NCBI RefSeq assembly: GCF_030254825.1
Contig: NC_083358.1
Coordinates: 62,530,646-62,594,645 of the forward strand
Direction: 5' to 3'
DNA length: 64,000 bases
From: Meriones unguiculatus
Taxonomy: Eukaryota > Chordata > Mammalia > Rodentia > Muridae
Below the pieces are notes generated by a model. The model was not told the origin of the DNA. It was given only the letters and a program-made list of their open reading frames with translations, and made no database searches. The translations under genes and the position numbers were made by a program. This document shows, piece after piece, positions 32,740-44,190 of the stretch (position 1 is the first letter of the stretch; the number at the start of each line of letters is the position of its first letter).

Positions 32740-32950
32740 ATGATTGATGCCCACAGAGCAAACTGTTTATCAGACAAACACATTTTGCAAACTTTGACAT
32801 AAATTGTTAAGTTGCCTTATCGTGCAGACAAAGCGACACCGGAGCGTCTTTGTGGGAACTTCCCCCCCAATTCTTTAATGACCTCTAAAAAGCTTTATCT
32901 TATCGTGATCTGATTTGCTACCACAATAAATCATTTACCAATAGGGTAAA
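32740..32950. promoter_or_regulatory. Candidate conserved noncoding element B with paired GATA words
   Basis: It contains TTATCTTATC (32895-32904, two GATA-type sites on the minus strand), GCGACACCGGAGCGTC and AATAAATCATTTACC. No repeat identity was seen. Confidence 0.3.
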
Positions 32951-32999
32951 AAAAAAAAAAAAGAAAGGAGAGAGAGAGAGAGAAAAGTGGCATTAGAAA

Positions 33000-33190
33000 T
33001 ATGGATTCATTTTCAAAACCTGAGAACGCTTCAGCGCTGGGCTGGCTGTTGCGCTGCGGTGAAGGCATGACAAAACACTCAATATTGCTTGGTACTAAAA
33101 GATTCAACAGGAGAACCGCGGCAGCCTCTTCAGATCTAATTGGAGGCTAATTACACATTTGGTAAATCACACAGGCCCTTTAATTTTCTT
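33000..33190. promoter_or_regulatory. Candidate conserved noncoding element C with homeodomain words
   Basis: TAATTG (33137-33142) and CTAATTA (33147-33153) lie 10 bp apart in GATCTAATTGGAGGCTAATT. CpG-bearing words (AACGCTTCAGCGC, TTGCGCTGCGG, AACCGCGGC) lie upstream. It looks unlike the surrounding neutral DNA. Confidence 0.3.
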
Positions 33191-33394
33191 TCTTTTTTTT
33201 TTTTCCTGCTTTCTGACTTTTATCGCTTACGGCGGGGGTGGGAGCGGAAAGGGAAGTTATATTGTTCAATTTCTAGTGTGTCTGATGTTTGGGAGTTAAA
33301 ATAATATCTGGAGGTGGTGGTATGCCATCACCAATCAACACAGCAGGGCTTAGATCGGGTCTATAATCCGATTTGATCCCATTAACTCTGTGAA

Positions 33395-33480
33395 ATTATC
33401 ATTTATTGAACACCTACTATGAGCGAGACAGTGCGCTAGATATTAGAAACACGAAATGAGCAAGGGGTGCTGGTCCTTAA
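33395..33480 (-). repeat. MIR-type SINE 3' end
   Basis: ATCATTTATTGAACACCTAC, TATGAGCGAGACAGTGCGCT and AGATATTAG correspond to the antisense of the MIR 3' end. Confidence 0.6.
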
Positions 33481-33929
33481 TGGATCTCTATTGCGGTAAA
33501 TCACAAACGCTTAGCACGTTGCCTTTTTCACCTCTCAAATAACAGGATTAGCCCACGAACTCTTCAGATGCTTCTAACTTCAGTGTGGCCACTGATGGGT
33601 TTCATGTCGCTGAATCTTGTCCATTCCCTCTTTTGCACACATTTTCATTCTGTTCCTCCTAGCTTTCTATCCTAGAAAAATATCCACCAGGTCTCTTTTT
33701 CCCTCTGGTTCTTTTCCTGTTTAGCTGATGGAGGACATCAGGAAAGAAGTCAGAATATTCCTTCCTCTGACTCACTGACTTGCACATTTGACCTGGGCTA
33801 GCCCTCTGAGGCTACAGACAGTCTCTGGATTTTCAAGGTGGTCCTGTCTGTGTCACTCATTTAGGGGTCTGGCAATGTCCTCTATCTATATGGCAGGATA
33901 TCTTAAAAGCACCTCATTACCTAACCAGA

Positions 33930-34345
33930 ACATATATCTATCAATCATCTATTTCTATAATCTATGCATCTACTATCTATCTATCACGTATCTATGTATC
34001 TATCTATCATCTATCCATGTATCTATCATCTAGCTCTATAATCTATGCATCTAATATCTATATATCTATCATCTATTAATCATTTATCTATCTACTATGT
34101 ATCTATTATCTATCCATGTATCTATCATCTATCAATTATTTATCTCTATAATCTATGCATCTAATATCTATCTATCATCTATCCATCAATCATTTATCTT
34201 TCTATCATCTATCTACCTACTATGTATGTATGTATGTATGTATGTATTTATCTATCTATCTATCTATCTATCTATCCATGGTCTACTTATCTATGATCTA
34301 TCAACCATCTAATTTATCTATCTTCTTTCAATATCTAATCTCTAT
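33930..34345 (+). repeat. Imperfect (TATC)n tetranucleotide array
   Basis: About 400 bp of CTAT/ATCT units with CATC, CATG and (GTAT)n (34223-34247) variants. It gives Tyr/Leu/Ser/Ile-rich pseudo-ORFs. Confidence 0.95.
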
Positions 34346-34706
34346 ATATCATCAGTCTTCTTGCAATGTATATTCCCAACATGTGTGCCTATTTATCATA
34401 TATAGGTACCATCTATATACACAGGCATATTTGCATATACACACATCTTAGTTCTGCTTCTCTAATTAAAGAATGACTGTTGTATTAATAATTTTTATGT
34501 GAAAAACTAAGCTTCATGCAGTTTCTTTTACTTGGATCTACTGCTCTTGTTGCCAACCAAGAACTCATCAACCAAGGAAGACCTTCAATATCCTCCCAAA
34601 GACCCTTTCCTGTCTAAAATAGCATATTTGGCACATAGACGTAAAATAAGCAGACAATGACACAAATCTTCAAAAGAGATATGTGAATACACCACTGGAT
34701 CCCATG

Positions 34707-35010
34707 TGGCTAATTCTGTGTATCAACCAGTTAGGACCATATGGTGAGTATATCTCGGAGAGTGTTTCCAGATATGATTGACATCTGTATAAATAATATC
34801 AGTAAACCACCATCCTTAGTGCAACTGGCCATCATGAATCCTCACAGGCCCAAGCATTGCTTTAGCTAGAGCATCTCTTATCTCCTTCTGCTCTCAGATT
34901 GAGAGTAACATTACTAGCTCCTGTGGTTCAAGCTTTCAGAGCCATACTGACTCATATCAGCAGCTTGCATGTGGCAGCTATGTGAAACTTCTCAGTATCC
35001 TCTATTACAG
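34707..35010 (+). repeat. Old mammalian interspersed repeat, family not named
   Basis: GGCTAATTCTGTGTATCAAC, GAGAGTGTTTCCAGATATGA, TTGACATCTGTATAAATAAT, CATCATGAATCCTCACAGG and AAACTTCTCAGTATCCTCTA follow a widely distributed mammalian repeat that starts with a TGTGTCAACTTGA-type word and ends near CTTCTCAGCCTCC. Confidence 0.45.
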
Positions 35011-35319
35011 GAGAAAATGTTCCATAGTAAACTCTATAGACAGACTGAGTATTATTATCTGACATGCTCAGGAGCAAAAGTGTTTCATATTTGGGATTAG
35101 TTTATGTAGACTATTTACATACATATAATAAGGAATCTTACGACAGGATCGAAGTCTAAACATACAATCAATATGTAGTTTTCTACATGTTATGTACATA
35201 TGGTACATGCATGTGCATAGTAATGTTCATGGGTGTGGGCATGCATCTTGTGTGGTTAAGTGTGTAAGTGGAGAACTGAAACTGACATAGTTATCTTCAT
35301 ATATTGACCCTCCCATTAT

Positions 35320-35540
35320 TTATTGAGGCAAGATCTCTCATTAAACACAGAGCTTCTTGATTCCAGCTAGTCTAGATACCTACCTTGCTTTGAGGACCCT
35401 CCTTTTATTTGCCTCCTGAGTTTTTGCATTACTAGTAACTGCCATGCTGTTCCAGATTCCTGGTTCCTGGGGATGTAGGTTCTGGTTGCTCATGCTCGTG
35501 GGTCAAGCACATTACCCATGGAGCCATATGCCTAGCCTCT
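35320..35540 (-). repeat. B4/RSINE1-like SINE
   Basis: It reads antisense: GAGGCAAGATCTCTCATTAA, CAGCTAGTCTAGATACC, TGGGGATGTAGGTTCTGGTT, CTCATGCTCGTGGGTCAAGC and an end with GGAGCCATATGCCTAGCC. Confidence 0.65.
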
Positions 35541-36303
35541 CATTCATGCTTTAGATATACTTTATATGTACAGCCTGAAGGTGATGTCAAACAGTTCTTA
35601 TAGAAGAAAAACAACTAACTGGAATGAGGTCTCCGATATTATTATCATCTTCTTCAAAATATTTATAAAGTGGAGAAACATAGGGGTCCCAACAAGGCAG
35701 GGATAGTGGCCTGACTGGGTTAGGCAGTGGAAGGATGTAGGCAGACCTGCTCTTGCTTGATAATTCCTTCCTTCGTTCTCCATAGAACAAATACCAAGCT
35801 TATGAACAAGTGACAAATTTCTTGCTTGGATAAGTGTAGAGCCAAAGCTACAGGAACATTTCTCAGAGGTTCTTGCAAGTTAGCGAGTTGCGTGTTGCCA
35901 GCCATGCTAAATCTCGGGAATGTTAGAGGGTTTCCATTCTCACTGTTGGTCTCCTAACCTTTCTTTCTAACTTCACATGGAAGTGAATGTACTTATGCCT
36001 AGACTTTTATCCTTTCTTTGAAGAATGAATTTTATGTCAAGGTAATTGATATCCCTATGCTGTGAAAAAGAAATTAATTGTTTGAAACACATAAACATTT
36101 TGAAAAAAAAAGGCTAAAATTCCTTTTTTTATGGAAAGCAGAATTCATATACCCAAAATAATAAGAATTCAAAATAGGCATAACAGACTGTTTCAAGTAG
36201 CTATCTTTGGATACTAGTAGTATGAGATAGCTTCAAAGTCTAGCAGGGAACCAACTCAAAACCTGAGGGAAATACAGCAGAATAACAAAATATAAATATA
36301 CGT
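35541..36303. other. Noncoding, nothing recognised
   Basis: No gene or repeat recognised. Short overlapping minus-strand frames at 35587-35905 have no motif. Confidence 0.5.
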
Positions 36304-36700
36304 CTTGATTACTGTTGTATTGCTGTGATATGACGCTTTAGCCAAGGCAAATTGTCCAGGAAAGAGTTTATTTGGGGCTTATAGTTTCAGAGGGTGAGTC
36401 CATGACCATCACAGTAGGGAGCATGACAGCAAGCAGGCAAGCATGGTGATGGAGCAGTGTCTGAGATTACTTCACAGGAGAGAGACAGAGACAGAAACAG
36501 AGAGACAGAGACAGAGAGACAGAGACAGAGAGACAGAGAGGGAATTGTGTGACCTTTCGAAATTTCAAAGCCCACTCCCATTGATACACCTTTTCCAACA
36601 AAGCCACACTTCCTAATCATTCCCCAAATAGTTCCTCCAACTGGGGACTATTTAGACATATGAGCCTTAAGGGGGCCATTCTCCTTCAAATCACAGCAAT
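36304..36700 (+). repeat. Rodent medium-reiterated repeat (URR1/RMER1-like), near complete
   Basis: CTGTTGTATTGCTGTGATAT, GAGTTTATTTGGGGCTTATA, GAGTCCATGACCATCACAGT, CAAGCATGGTGATGGAGCAG, CCTCCAACTGGGGACTATT, and an end with GGGGGCCATTCTCCTTCAAA. It contains an (AGACAG)n run at 36477-36541. Confidence 0.65.
36477..36541 (+). repeat. (AGAGACAG)n simple repeat
   Basis: Purine-rich run grown inside the surrounding interspersed repeat. Confidence 0.9.
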
Positions 36701-36949
36701 AGTTAGAAAAGAACAGAAAAGAAGGAAAAAAGACAAACGGACCAAGGTAAGGGATAAAGAGTAGAAGAACAGTGGTTGGATATGCCCAGTGCAGACTACA
36801 CGCTTGTACAGAAGATGGTGAATCCCATTAATAAGTAGTACACTAAGTAGTTGTTTGAAATAAAAATCTAATTTAATTTATTAAAAATATGAGTCATAAG
36901 TGATAGAAAAGAAAAAAATCAAAGAATGATAAAGGAAAACACAGAGAGC

Positions 36950-37135
36950 TAATATCCAGACTAAGATCAGAAGGAAGGAGAGCAGAACCTCCCTTATCAG
37001 TGGACTTGGGGAGGGGCATGCATGAAGAAGGGGGAGGGAGGGTGGGACCGGGAGGGGAGGAGGAAGGGACTTATGGGGGAGAGACAAAGTGAATAAAGTG
37101 TAATTAATAAAATTAAATTAAATTAAAAAAAACAA
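36950..37135 (+). mobile_element. L1 3' UTR terminus with A-rich tail
   Basis: CCCTTATCAGTGGACTTGGG, then the polypurine tract (GGGGGAGGGAGGGTGGGACC) and AATAAAGTGTAATTAATAAA, ending in an A-rich tail. This is the distal 3' end of a rodent L1 in sense orientation. It is directly followed by L1 sequence that should lie upstream of it (37140-38215). Confidence 0.85.
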
Positions 37136-37139
37136 TAAA

Positions 37140-38215
37140 GAACTCAAGAGGTTAAAAAGCAACAAATCAAGTGATCCAATAAAAAAAAATGGGTACAGAG
37201 CTAAACAGAGAATTCTCAATAGAGGAATATCAAATGGTACAGAAACACTTAAAGAAATGCTCAACGTCCTTAATCATCAGGGAAATGCAAATAAAAATGA
37301 CCCTGAGACTTCACACCCATCAGAATGGCTAAGGTCAAAAACTCAAGTGATAACACATGCTGGAGAGGATGTGGAGAAAGGGGAACCCTCCTCCATTGCG
37401 GGTGGGATTGTAAACTGGTACAACCACTTTGGAAATCAATCTGGTGCTTTCTCAGACAATTAGGAATAATGCTACCTCAAGACCCAAATATACCACTCCT
37501 AGGTGTATATCCAAAATATGCTCGAGTACACAGCAAGGACATTTGCTCAACCATGTTCGTAGCAGCTTTGTTTGTATTAGCCAGAATCTGGAAACAACCC
37601 AGATGTTCCTCAGTTGAGGAATGGTACAGAAATTGTGATACATTTACACAATGAAATACTACTCAGCAACTAAAAACAAGGAAATCGTGAAATTTGCAGG
37701 TACATGGTGGGAACTAGAAAAGATCATTCTCAGTGAGGTATCCCAGAAACAGAAAGACACACATAGTATATACTCACTTATAAGTGGATATTAGACATAT
37801 AATATAGGATAAACATACTAAAATCTGTACACCTAAAGAAGGTAAGCAACAAGGAGGATCCTGGGTAAGAGGATCAATCCTCACTCAGAAAGGCAAAGAG
37901 GATGGACATCAGAAGAGGGAGAACACAGGGAACAGGACAGGAGCCTACCTCCGAGGGCCTCTGAAAGACTCTACCCAGCAGGGTACTGAAGCAGATGCTG
38001 AGACTCATGAGCCAAATTTGGGCAGAGTACAGGGAATCTTATGAAAGAAGGGGGCATAGTAAGACCTGGAAGTTACAGGAGCTCCACAAGGAGAACCCAA
38101 GATCTGGGCACAAGGACTATGCATTCAGATAACCTAGAACCCCTGCACAGATGTCGCCCATGGCAGCTCAGTGTTCAAGTGGGTTCCCAAGTAAATGTGA
38201 ACTTGAGAGGAGAGC
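37140..38215 (+). pseudogene. ORF2: L1 ORF2 C-terminal remnant and proximal 3' UTR
   Basis: A plus-strand L1 fragment. The cysteine-motif region survives in one frame (37325-37654: CWRGCGERGTLLHCGWDC), but other stops and frameshifts break it. The 3' UTR follows and stops near 38215, at the point where the polypurine tract would be expected, so its own 3' end and tail are missing. The missing end type lies just upstream at 36950-37135. The two pieces are either two independent truncated copies or one permuted element. Confidence 0.85.
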
Positions 38216-39920
38216 TGTGTTCTGTGTCTAATGAAGCGTGGTGAGGTTCAGAAGACAGCGATAAGGATGCCCTTCGGAACAGGCAGGGTCTGTGTGTGCA
38301 CGAGTGCAGGCGCACATGTGCAGCCATTCCATGCCCATTGCTGGCAGGTCTCAGTTCTTCTAGAGACCTTGGGTTCTCTGTGTGAGACCCTCTTTACCTT
38401 CTACTACCTAGAAGGTAGATGGGAGCATTACCGGTGTTCTAAAGTAACGTTTCCTGGATTTGGTTTATAAAGTCTGTGATACTTCTTTTTTGTTGAATAT
38501 TTGATCAATGAAACCAACATCAAATTTAACTCAATAAACCATTAAAATGGAATAAATCAAGTGTATGCCTTCAATTAATATTTACTGTGTAAAGCACAAA
38601 GCCGAGATCCAATAAGAAAATCAAAGCAGATAACACATAGCTCCAGGGAAAATTTGGAAGCTAAGGGGCTATATGTAAAAATATCTAATGTGCAAAATAG
38701 CTTTTAAAGTCAGTTATAAGCAATAGAAAAGCCGAATTGAGAAACTTGGAGCGGCAGGAGGAAGCTTCTTGGATGCTGACAGAATAAGGTGAGTGTAACA
38801 GAATATCATCAGGAGTCAGTTTTACCACTACTTTTTTTTTTTTAAGGACCACTAGTATTTGGTTTTACCCTTAGTCCCTGGGCTATCTAGTCTCTGGTTC
38901 GTGATCTAGCAGTGTCAGGTATGAATACTCTCTTTCATGAAGTGGGCTTTAAGTCAAATCAGATGTTGGTTGGTTTCCCCTACAAGCTTTGTGCCACCTT
39001 TGCTATAGCATGCGTTGCAGGCAGGACACCACTGTAGATCAAAGGGTTTGCAGCTGGCTTGGTATTTCTCACTTGTTTCTCACTTAGCATACAAAGTACC
39101 TTCCTGTACCAAAGACGTTAGGATGCGGAGGCCAGACCTTATACACAGAGTAAGAGACCTTGGAACACTCAGCCCTAAATGGAATGTCTCCATCAGACCC
39201 TTTTCCTCAAAGCTTGGGGATCCCTTTTGAAGAGGAGTCCAAAAGAGTGTGAGAGCCGGAGGGGATGGAGGACACCAAGAAAATAAAGCCTTCTAAATCA
39301 ATTGAGTAAAGCTGATATAAATTGAGAGATTGAGGCAGCAAGCACAGGACCTGCATGATATCTGGGCTCCTAGTGTTTCGATAGGATTCCTGAATGTGGG
39401 AACCTAGTAAGTCCTTGAGACTTGTGCTCTGAGACTTAGGCTCCTTTCCTTCTGTTGGTTTGACTTATTCATCTTTAATGTGATAGGTTTTTTTGTCATT
39501 ATTTTATTTTGTTATATTTTATTATTATTCATTTGAAGCTCATTTGTTTTCTACTAAGAGTTCGAAAGGGAGTGGGTATGGATGGGAGACAAGGTAGGTA
39601 GAAACTGGAAGGAGCAGAGGAAGAGGAACCATAGCCAGGATATATTGTGTGAAAAATGAATCTATTTGCAATATAGGGAGGTGGGGGGGGACTCAGAGGC
39701 AAGAAAATACATTTCATCCAACATGAGGGACATCATCATGGACAATTGATGTTTAGTTATGAATTTCTACCATTCTTTAGCTGATAAACAGATAAACAAC
39801 AACAAAAACAATAAGCAACAACACCCCACAATCCAGTCAAGTTAATTTGGATTGCTTACCTTTAATATGCAGCTTAATATTTGGAGAAAAGAAAAACAAC
39901 ACCAAATAGCCTCGGGTTCC
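38216..39920. other. Noncoding, no gene recognised
   Basis: No repeat named with confidence. An ATTT-rich piece lies at 39490-39530. A short minus-strand frame with Pro-rich sequence (39529-39717) is a composition effect. Confidence 0.5.
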
Positions 39921-39921
39921 C

Positions 39922-39996
39922 TTTTTTTTTTTTTTTTTTTACAGGAATTTTGATTTGTGGAAGATGAAGATTAGGGTCAGAAAAAAAAAAAAAAAA
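39922..39996. repeat. Inverted homopolymer pair: T19 and A16 around a 40-nt loop
   Basis: A T run (39922-39940) and an A run (39981-39996) can pair as a hairpin. It may be two abutting A-tailed insertions in opposite orientation, but no element body remains. Confidence 0.9.
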
Positions 39997-40289
39997 CCAA
40001 AACATAAAATCTTACCTTGCAAGCCAAACACTTACATTGAGCAGTATAAAGTAAATTTGCTTATTTAAGATGGGTAATCATATGCAGCTCTACAGTCTTT
40101 ATATTTTATAGCTCTCCTTAATTCTACATCTTCCTACGGCACACAGTACAGACATAAAATATTTCATCACAGTGTTTAGGAATGTTTCCTTTAAAAAAAA
40201 AAAAGGATTGGAGGTGGGAGTGTAGAAGTTCTTTCCAAATGGCATACACTTACCAAATTCCCAACTATATTAATGACAATTGGCAATCA

Positions 40290-40490
40290 TAATTTCTATG
40301 TCAGGATCGCAAAACTGAAGACATGTCTGAGAATAAACCGAGGCATTCCCAACGGAAGGGGCAGAGCAAGGAAGCTAAGCCGCCTTTTTCAGGGTCTCAT
40401 TCCAGAGCTAACTATTGCTGATAAAATGAACATTTTACTGCTAAATATCTGTCATGTTGCATTTAAATCACATTAATTTCCATCTCTTCA
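40290..40490. promoter_or_regulatory. Candidate conserved noncoding element
   Basis: Repeat-free, with retained CpGs (GGATCGCAAAA, AACCGAGGC, CCAACGGAAGG, AAGCCGCC) followed by A/T-rich GATAAAATGAAC and TTTAAATCACATTAATTT. Constraint is inference. Confidence 0.25.
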
Positions 40491-40614
40491 TCTCCAAAGA
40501 GCAAATGTCGCTGTTCCTGTGGCATTTAACACCTTCCCTGGCTCACTTTGTGCATCACTGTGTTTAAGGTACATATGAGGGATGGAGCTTGGCGTGCTCG
40601 CACACCTGTATGAG

Positions 40615-40620
<6 letters not shown>

Positions 40621-40664
<44 letters not shown>
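40621..40664 (+). repeat. (CA)22 microsatellite
   Basis: Perfect CA run, preceded by GCGCGCG. Confidence 0.97.
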
Positions 40665-40666
<2 letters not shown>

Positions 40667-41244
40667 GTCTACAATATCTGACTAATCATCATGGTTATCA
40701 AAAGTTAATGGACTCTGAAATTGATACAATTCCAATACGGCAGCTCATAAAGCCAGAGTGATGTTTTATCGTGACCCACGTCATTCACATTGAAGAACTC
40801 ACTGAGAATTAGGACAGGCTTTTGCGTTTCTCCCACATAAGTGCTCCAGAAGCATCCTGCTGGATGACGTCTTCTTCTTTATCTTCTTTTTTTCCCCCTT
40901 GCAGTATAGAGAGCTCGAAAAAGCTCTCAATAATTTTAAGTGTCTGGCTCAGTAATGTTAAGTACATTTACTTTGTTTCGTACCAATCCCTGGAACTCTC
41001 CATTCCATAAATCAGAAACTTTATGTTCATTAACAAATACCTTCCACCCACTCTCCACTCCACTGCTGCTGGCAAACAAAACAAAACAAAACAAAAACCT
41101 GTTCTATTTTATATTTCAGTGGATTCAGCCTGTGCAAGTATTTTTTCCTGTGGTGACACGAAGCTTTGAAAACAGTGCTCTCATGCTTTGTTCGTATTGC
41201 ATGTGTCAGGTCCGCCTCCAACATGAGGTCAACTAATATTGTAT

Positions 41245-41640
41245 TGTGTGGTTATGAACACTTACTTACGCAGTCATATTACTTTTATCTTATAATGTTT
41301 GTAAATAGTGCAGCCTTGAACAGGACTGTGTAGACTGGTCTGAGCATGAGTTCGACGATTTTGCATGTATACGCAGAAGCGACATTGCTGGGTCATGAGG
41401 TAGTTCTCCTTTATGTTTATCAAGGGATTTGACGTTCTGTTTTTCTCAAGCATGTCACGTTCTCTCTTAACAGTGCACATGAGACCCAGTTTCCCACATC
41501 TTTGCCAACACTTGCTATTTCACCTTTTTGTTTGGATAGCAGACATTATGGAGCGTTTGAAGCGGGTTTTGACTTACTTTTTCCTAATATTCAGTGACAT
41601 TATGTACCAGCTCATATGCTTGTTGGCTAGGCTGTTATTT
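41245..41640 (-). repeat. L1M-type ORF2 C-terminal fragment
   Basis: It reads antisense: TGCATGTATACGCAGAAGCG, ACATTGCTGGGTCATGAGGT, CCCACATCTTTGCCAACACT, TGCTATTTCACCTTTTTGTT, TTCAGTGACATTATG. This is the antisense order of an old L1 ORF2 end. Confidence 0.75.
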
Positions 41641-43384
41641 TTTTTTTAATTAGAATGAGTTAAGATGTTAAGGATCAAATGAAACTAATGTGCTAAATAT
41701 CCCAGGACTTCAGAACACCAATCAAAAAAATATTGTCTTAGAGAGGGCTAGGGGCTTATAAAAAAAAAAAAAGTAGGTTTTTAAAAAAACAAAAACAAAA
41801 ACAAAAAAACTCAGTTGTTACAGAGGAATCTGCTTCCAAAGGTGGAGTAAAGACAGGAAGTGCATATAAAAACCTAGTGTGTCCCCTGAGGCTTGGGGTT
41901 CCCTGAGGAGGGAAAGAGCTTTGTCTCCAGACCTTTTGCATCACAAGGACAATTAATGCTACTTTTAATAAATATTTATTGGCAAATGAATAAACTTGTT
42001 CCTCGTATATGTGATCTTCGAAAACAAAATTTCCAGTGCATTTTAATGCTCCCCCTCCCATGCGATGGGCTTCAGTGTGGATCAACACACACTTCAGCCA
42101 CACTCTCAGGCATGTCTGAAAACAGTTGCTTTGGCTGAGGTGTGAATTTCCCTGACTTTTCTTAAAAGGCTGTTAACTTCAAAAGGCAACCTGGTGAGTG
42201 TTAAAAAATTAACACATTTAAGTCAGTAGCCAAAACATCACCCCTGGATCTGTGAACCTGACACTGAGCTGGTGGACGAAGCTGACTCTGGTTTAGATGC
42301 CAAAAAAGTCATCACTCAACAGTAACCTGTACTAGGGAAAATTTGTTCCTTCCTGAGGCTGGGGAGCAAAGGGCCAGAGAACCATGATACTAGCAGGACA
42401 TAAAAACCGAAGACAGCTAGTGATAAACTCTTCTCCCGGCCCTTCAGACCCTTAAACCTGCTTTAAAAGCTACTTTACTGCGGAGAATGTGCACTTTAGC
42501 CAGTGATCATCAAAAGAAACCTCTTTTTATTAAGAGCAGAATTGTTTATTTGTGGAGAAAATTGGCTGAAATATCTTCCTGGGGTCCCTTTCCTTCTTTC
42601 CTGCTTTCCCATTGTCCACCAACATAGATAGTTTTCCTCGCTCTGCCTGGCACCCTCGGATAGATTACTTGCATCCTTTTTCTCTCTGTGGTTCTTGCCT
42701 AGAAATGATACTAACCACTAGATTTTGGTCAGTGCAAGTGCAGCAATTGTGGAGGCGCTGCTGTCAGGCTCCGCATCAGGGACTGCTAATGCTGAAAGGA
42801 GGGCATCGGGTCCACCCTTCTGCCTCTGGGCACGAATGCACTTAGCTGAGGCCATTACAAAGGCTTTTATGCCTCACAAAAGCAAGGCATCCCAGTACCA
42901 CAGTGAAATATATGGCAACATTGCACAGAGAAAGAAAACCAGTATGTCACGGGAAGTTTTGAAATTTTTTTTAAGAAGTTTTTGAAGGCAAGGTCATAGC
43001 CTGGATGACAGTTCTGCTAATGTCATAAGGCAGTAGGTAGTGCATTCTGACAGGGACAAAGAGGGTTGTTGCATGAACTTTGCAGCCAAAAGTGACAATC
43101 ACAAGCAGGGGTCCAAGCCCCTCATCTGGGAGATTAGTCTCTAACGCCATCTTTCACAGGTCATGTATTGTTTTATCTTTGGATTTGTTAAGTACTAACA
43201 GTGACCATGGCACTTCGAGAGATGCCAAGAATAAAGGGATAGCTGACATACTCATTGAATTAAAGGTCTCAAAGTCTTAAAATGAAAGGTTATTTAAATA
43301 GGAATGAAAGCGCAGGCTGCTAAGTGAAGCAGCATCTACTCCATGGACAGAAGCAAACAGAAAGAAGGGAGAGGGGAAGGGGAA
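41641..43384. other. Noncoding, no gene recognised
   Basis: Several A runs at 41760-41810 and AAAAC words. No exon-like structure. Confidence 0.5.
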
Positions 43385-43387
43385 CAC

Positions 43388-43434
43388 ACACAGAGAGAGA
43401 GACAGAGACAGAGAGAGGTGAGTGAGAGAGATTG
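43388..43434 (+). repeat. (AG)n-rich simple repeat
   Basis: ACACACAGAGAGAGAGACAG and following purine-rich units. Confidence 0.9.
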
Positions 43435-43887
43435 AAGGTGTCTGGGAAAAGATTTTGGATTCTTTGCTTTCCCACTTCTTTCCTAATGGCCTACTTGGCC
43501 AAGGATCGTGCCAGCATAGACTGTTTGAAGCACAAGATAAGAAGGCCATTGAGTGACACCCCTGTTGTCCTCTGACTTCTGTCCATCTGTAGACTTGAAA
43601 ACACACAGAAGACAGAGGAATATGTGCGCCCTCTCTGAACAGCAGCATGACATGAGCAGCAGCTAAGGGATGTGTTTAGTGGACACACCCAGGCGGAGAT
43701 GGCAAAACATGAGGTCTGAAAGATAGAGAAGATGAGAAAACAAAACAGGAAAGCAAAATAAAACCAAATAAATCAGAGGTCAGTGATGTCCTGCATTCCC
43801 AGGAAGGAAATACCATTGCAGTTTGAAAGGAAACGTGAAGAAGTGAATGCAGGGAAGGAGATTGGATAGTGTAGGCCCAGTTGTCAC

Positions 43888-44010
43888 ACTCATACACTGT
43901 ATGTTTCTGGCAGGGTTACTCAACCCCTCTAGGCCTCGGCGTCCTCTTTGCCAAAAGTGATGTTGAGGTTAGAAGCTACAGACGTTGTTATACGCTCAGT
44001 CTGGAGTGAC
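43888..44010 (+). repeat. MIR SINE fragment
   Basis: GGGTTACTCAACCCCTCTAG, GCCTCGGCGTCCTCTTTGCC and AAAAGTGATGTTGAGGTTAG match the MIR centre (GTTACTTAACCTCTCTG, CCTCAGTTTCCTCATCTG). Confidence 0.7.
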
Positions 44011-44149
44011 TCTGTGCTATCTTGGATATAAGACAGAACACTTATGAACATTCTGCTCACTGTGCTGTTCTACTTCAAATTGATGTGGTTCCAATACTAA
44101 TAAAAATTTCTATTAAGATTCTTCCTCTTTATCTTTAAAAAAATTTCTT

Positions 44150-44190
44150 TTACAAGATAGGGTTTCTCTGTGTAGCTTTGGCTCCTCATC
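44150..44190 (-). repeat. B1 SINE fragment
   Basis: AAGATAGGGTTTCTCTGTGT followed by AGCTTTGGCTC is the antisense of the B1 3' end. Only about 40 bp remain. Confidence 0.7.

Noticed and set aside
33788..34451. Tyr/Ser/Ile-rich plus-strand ORFs resembling a membrane protein
   Set aside because: They are translations of the TATC array.
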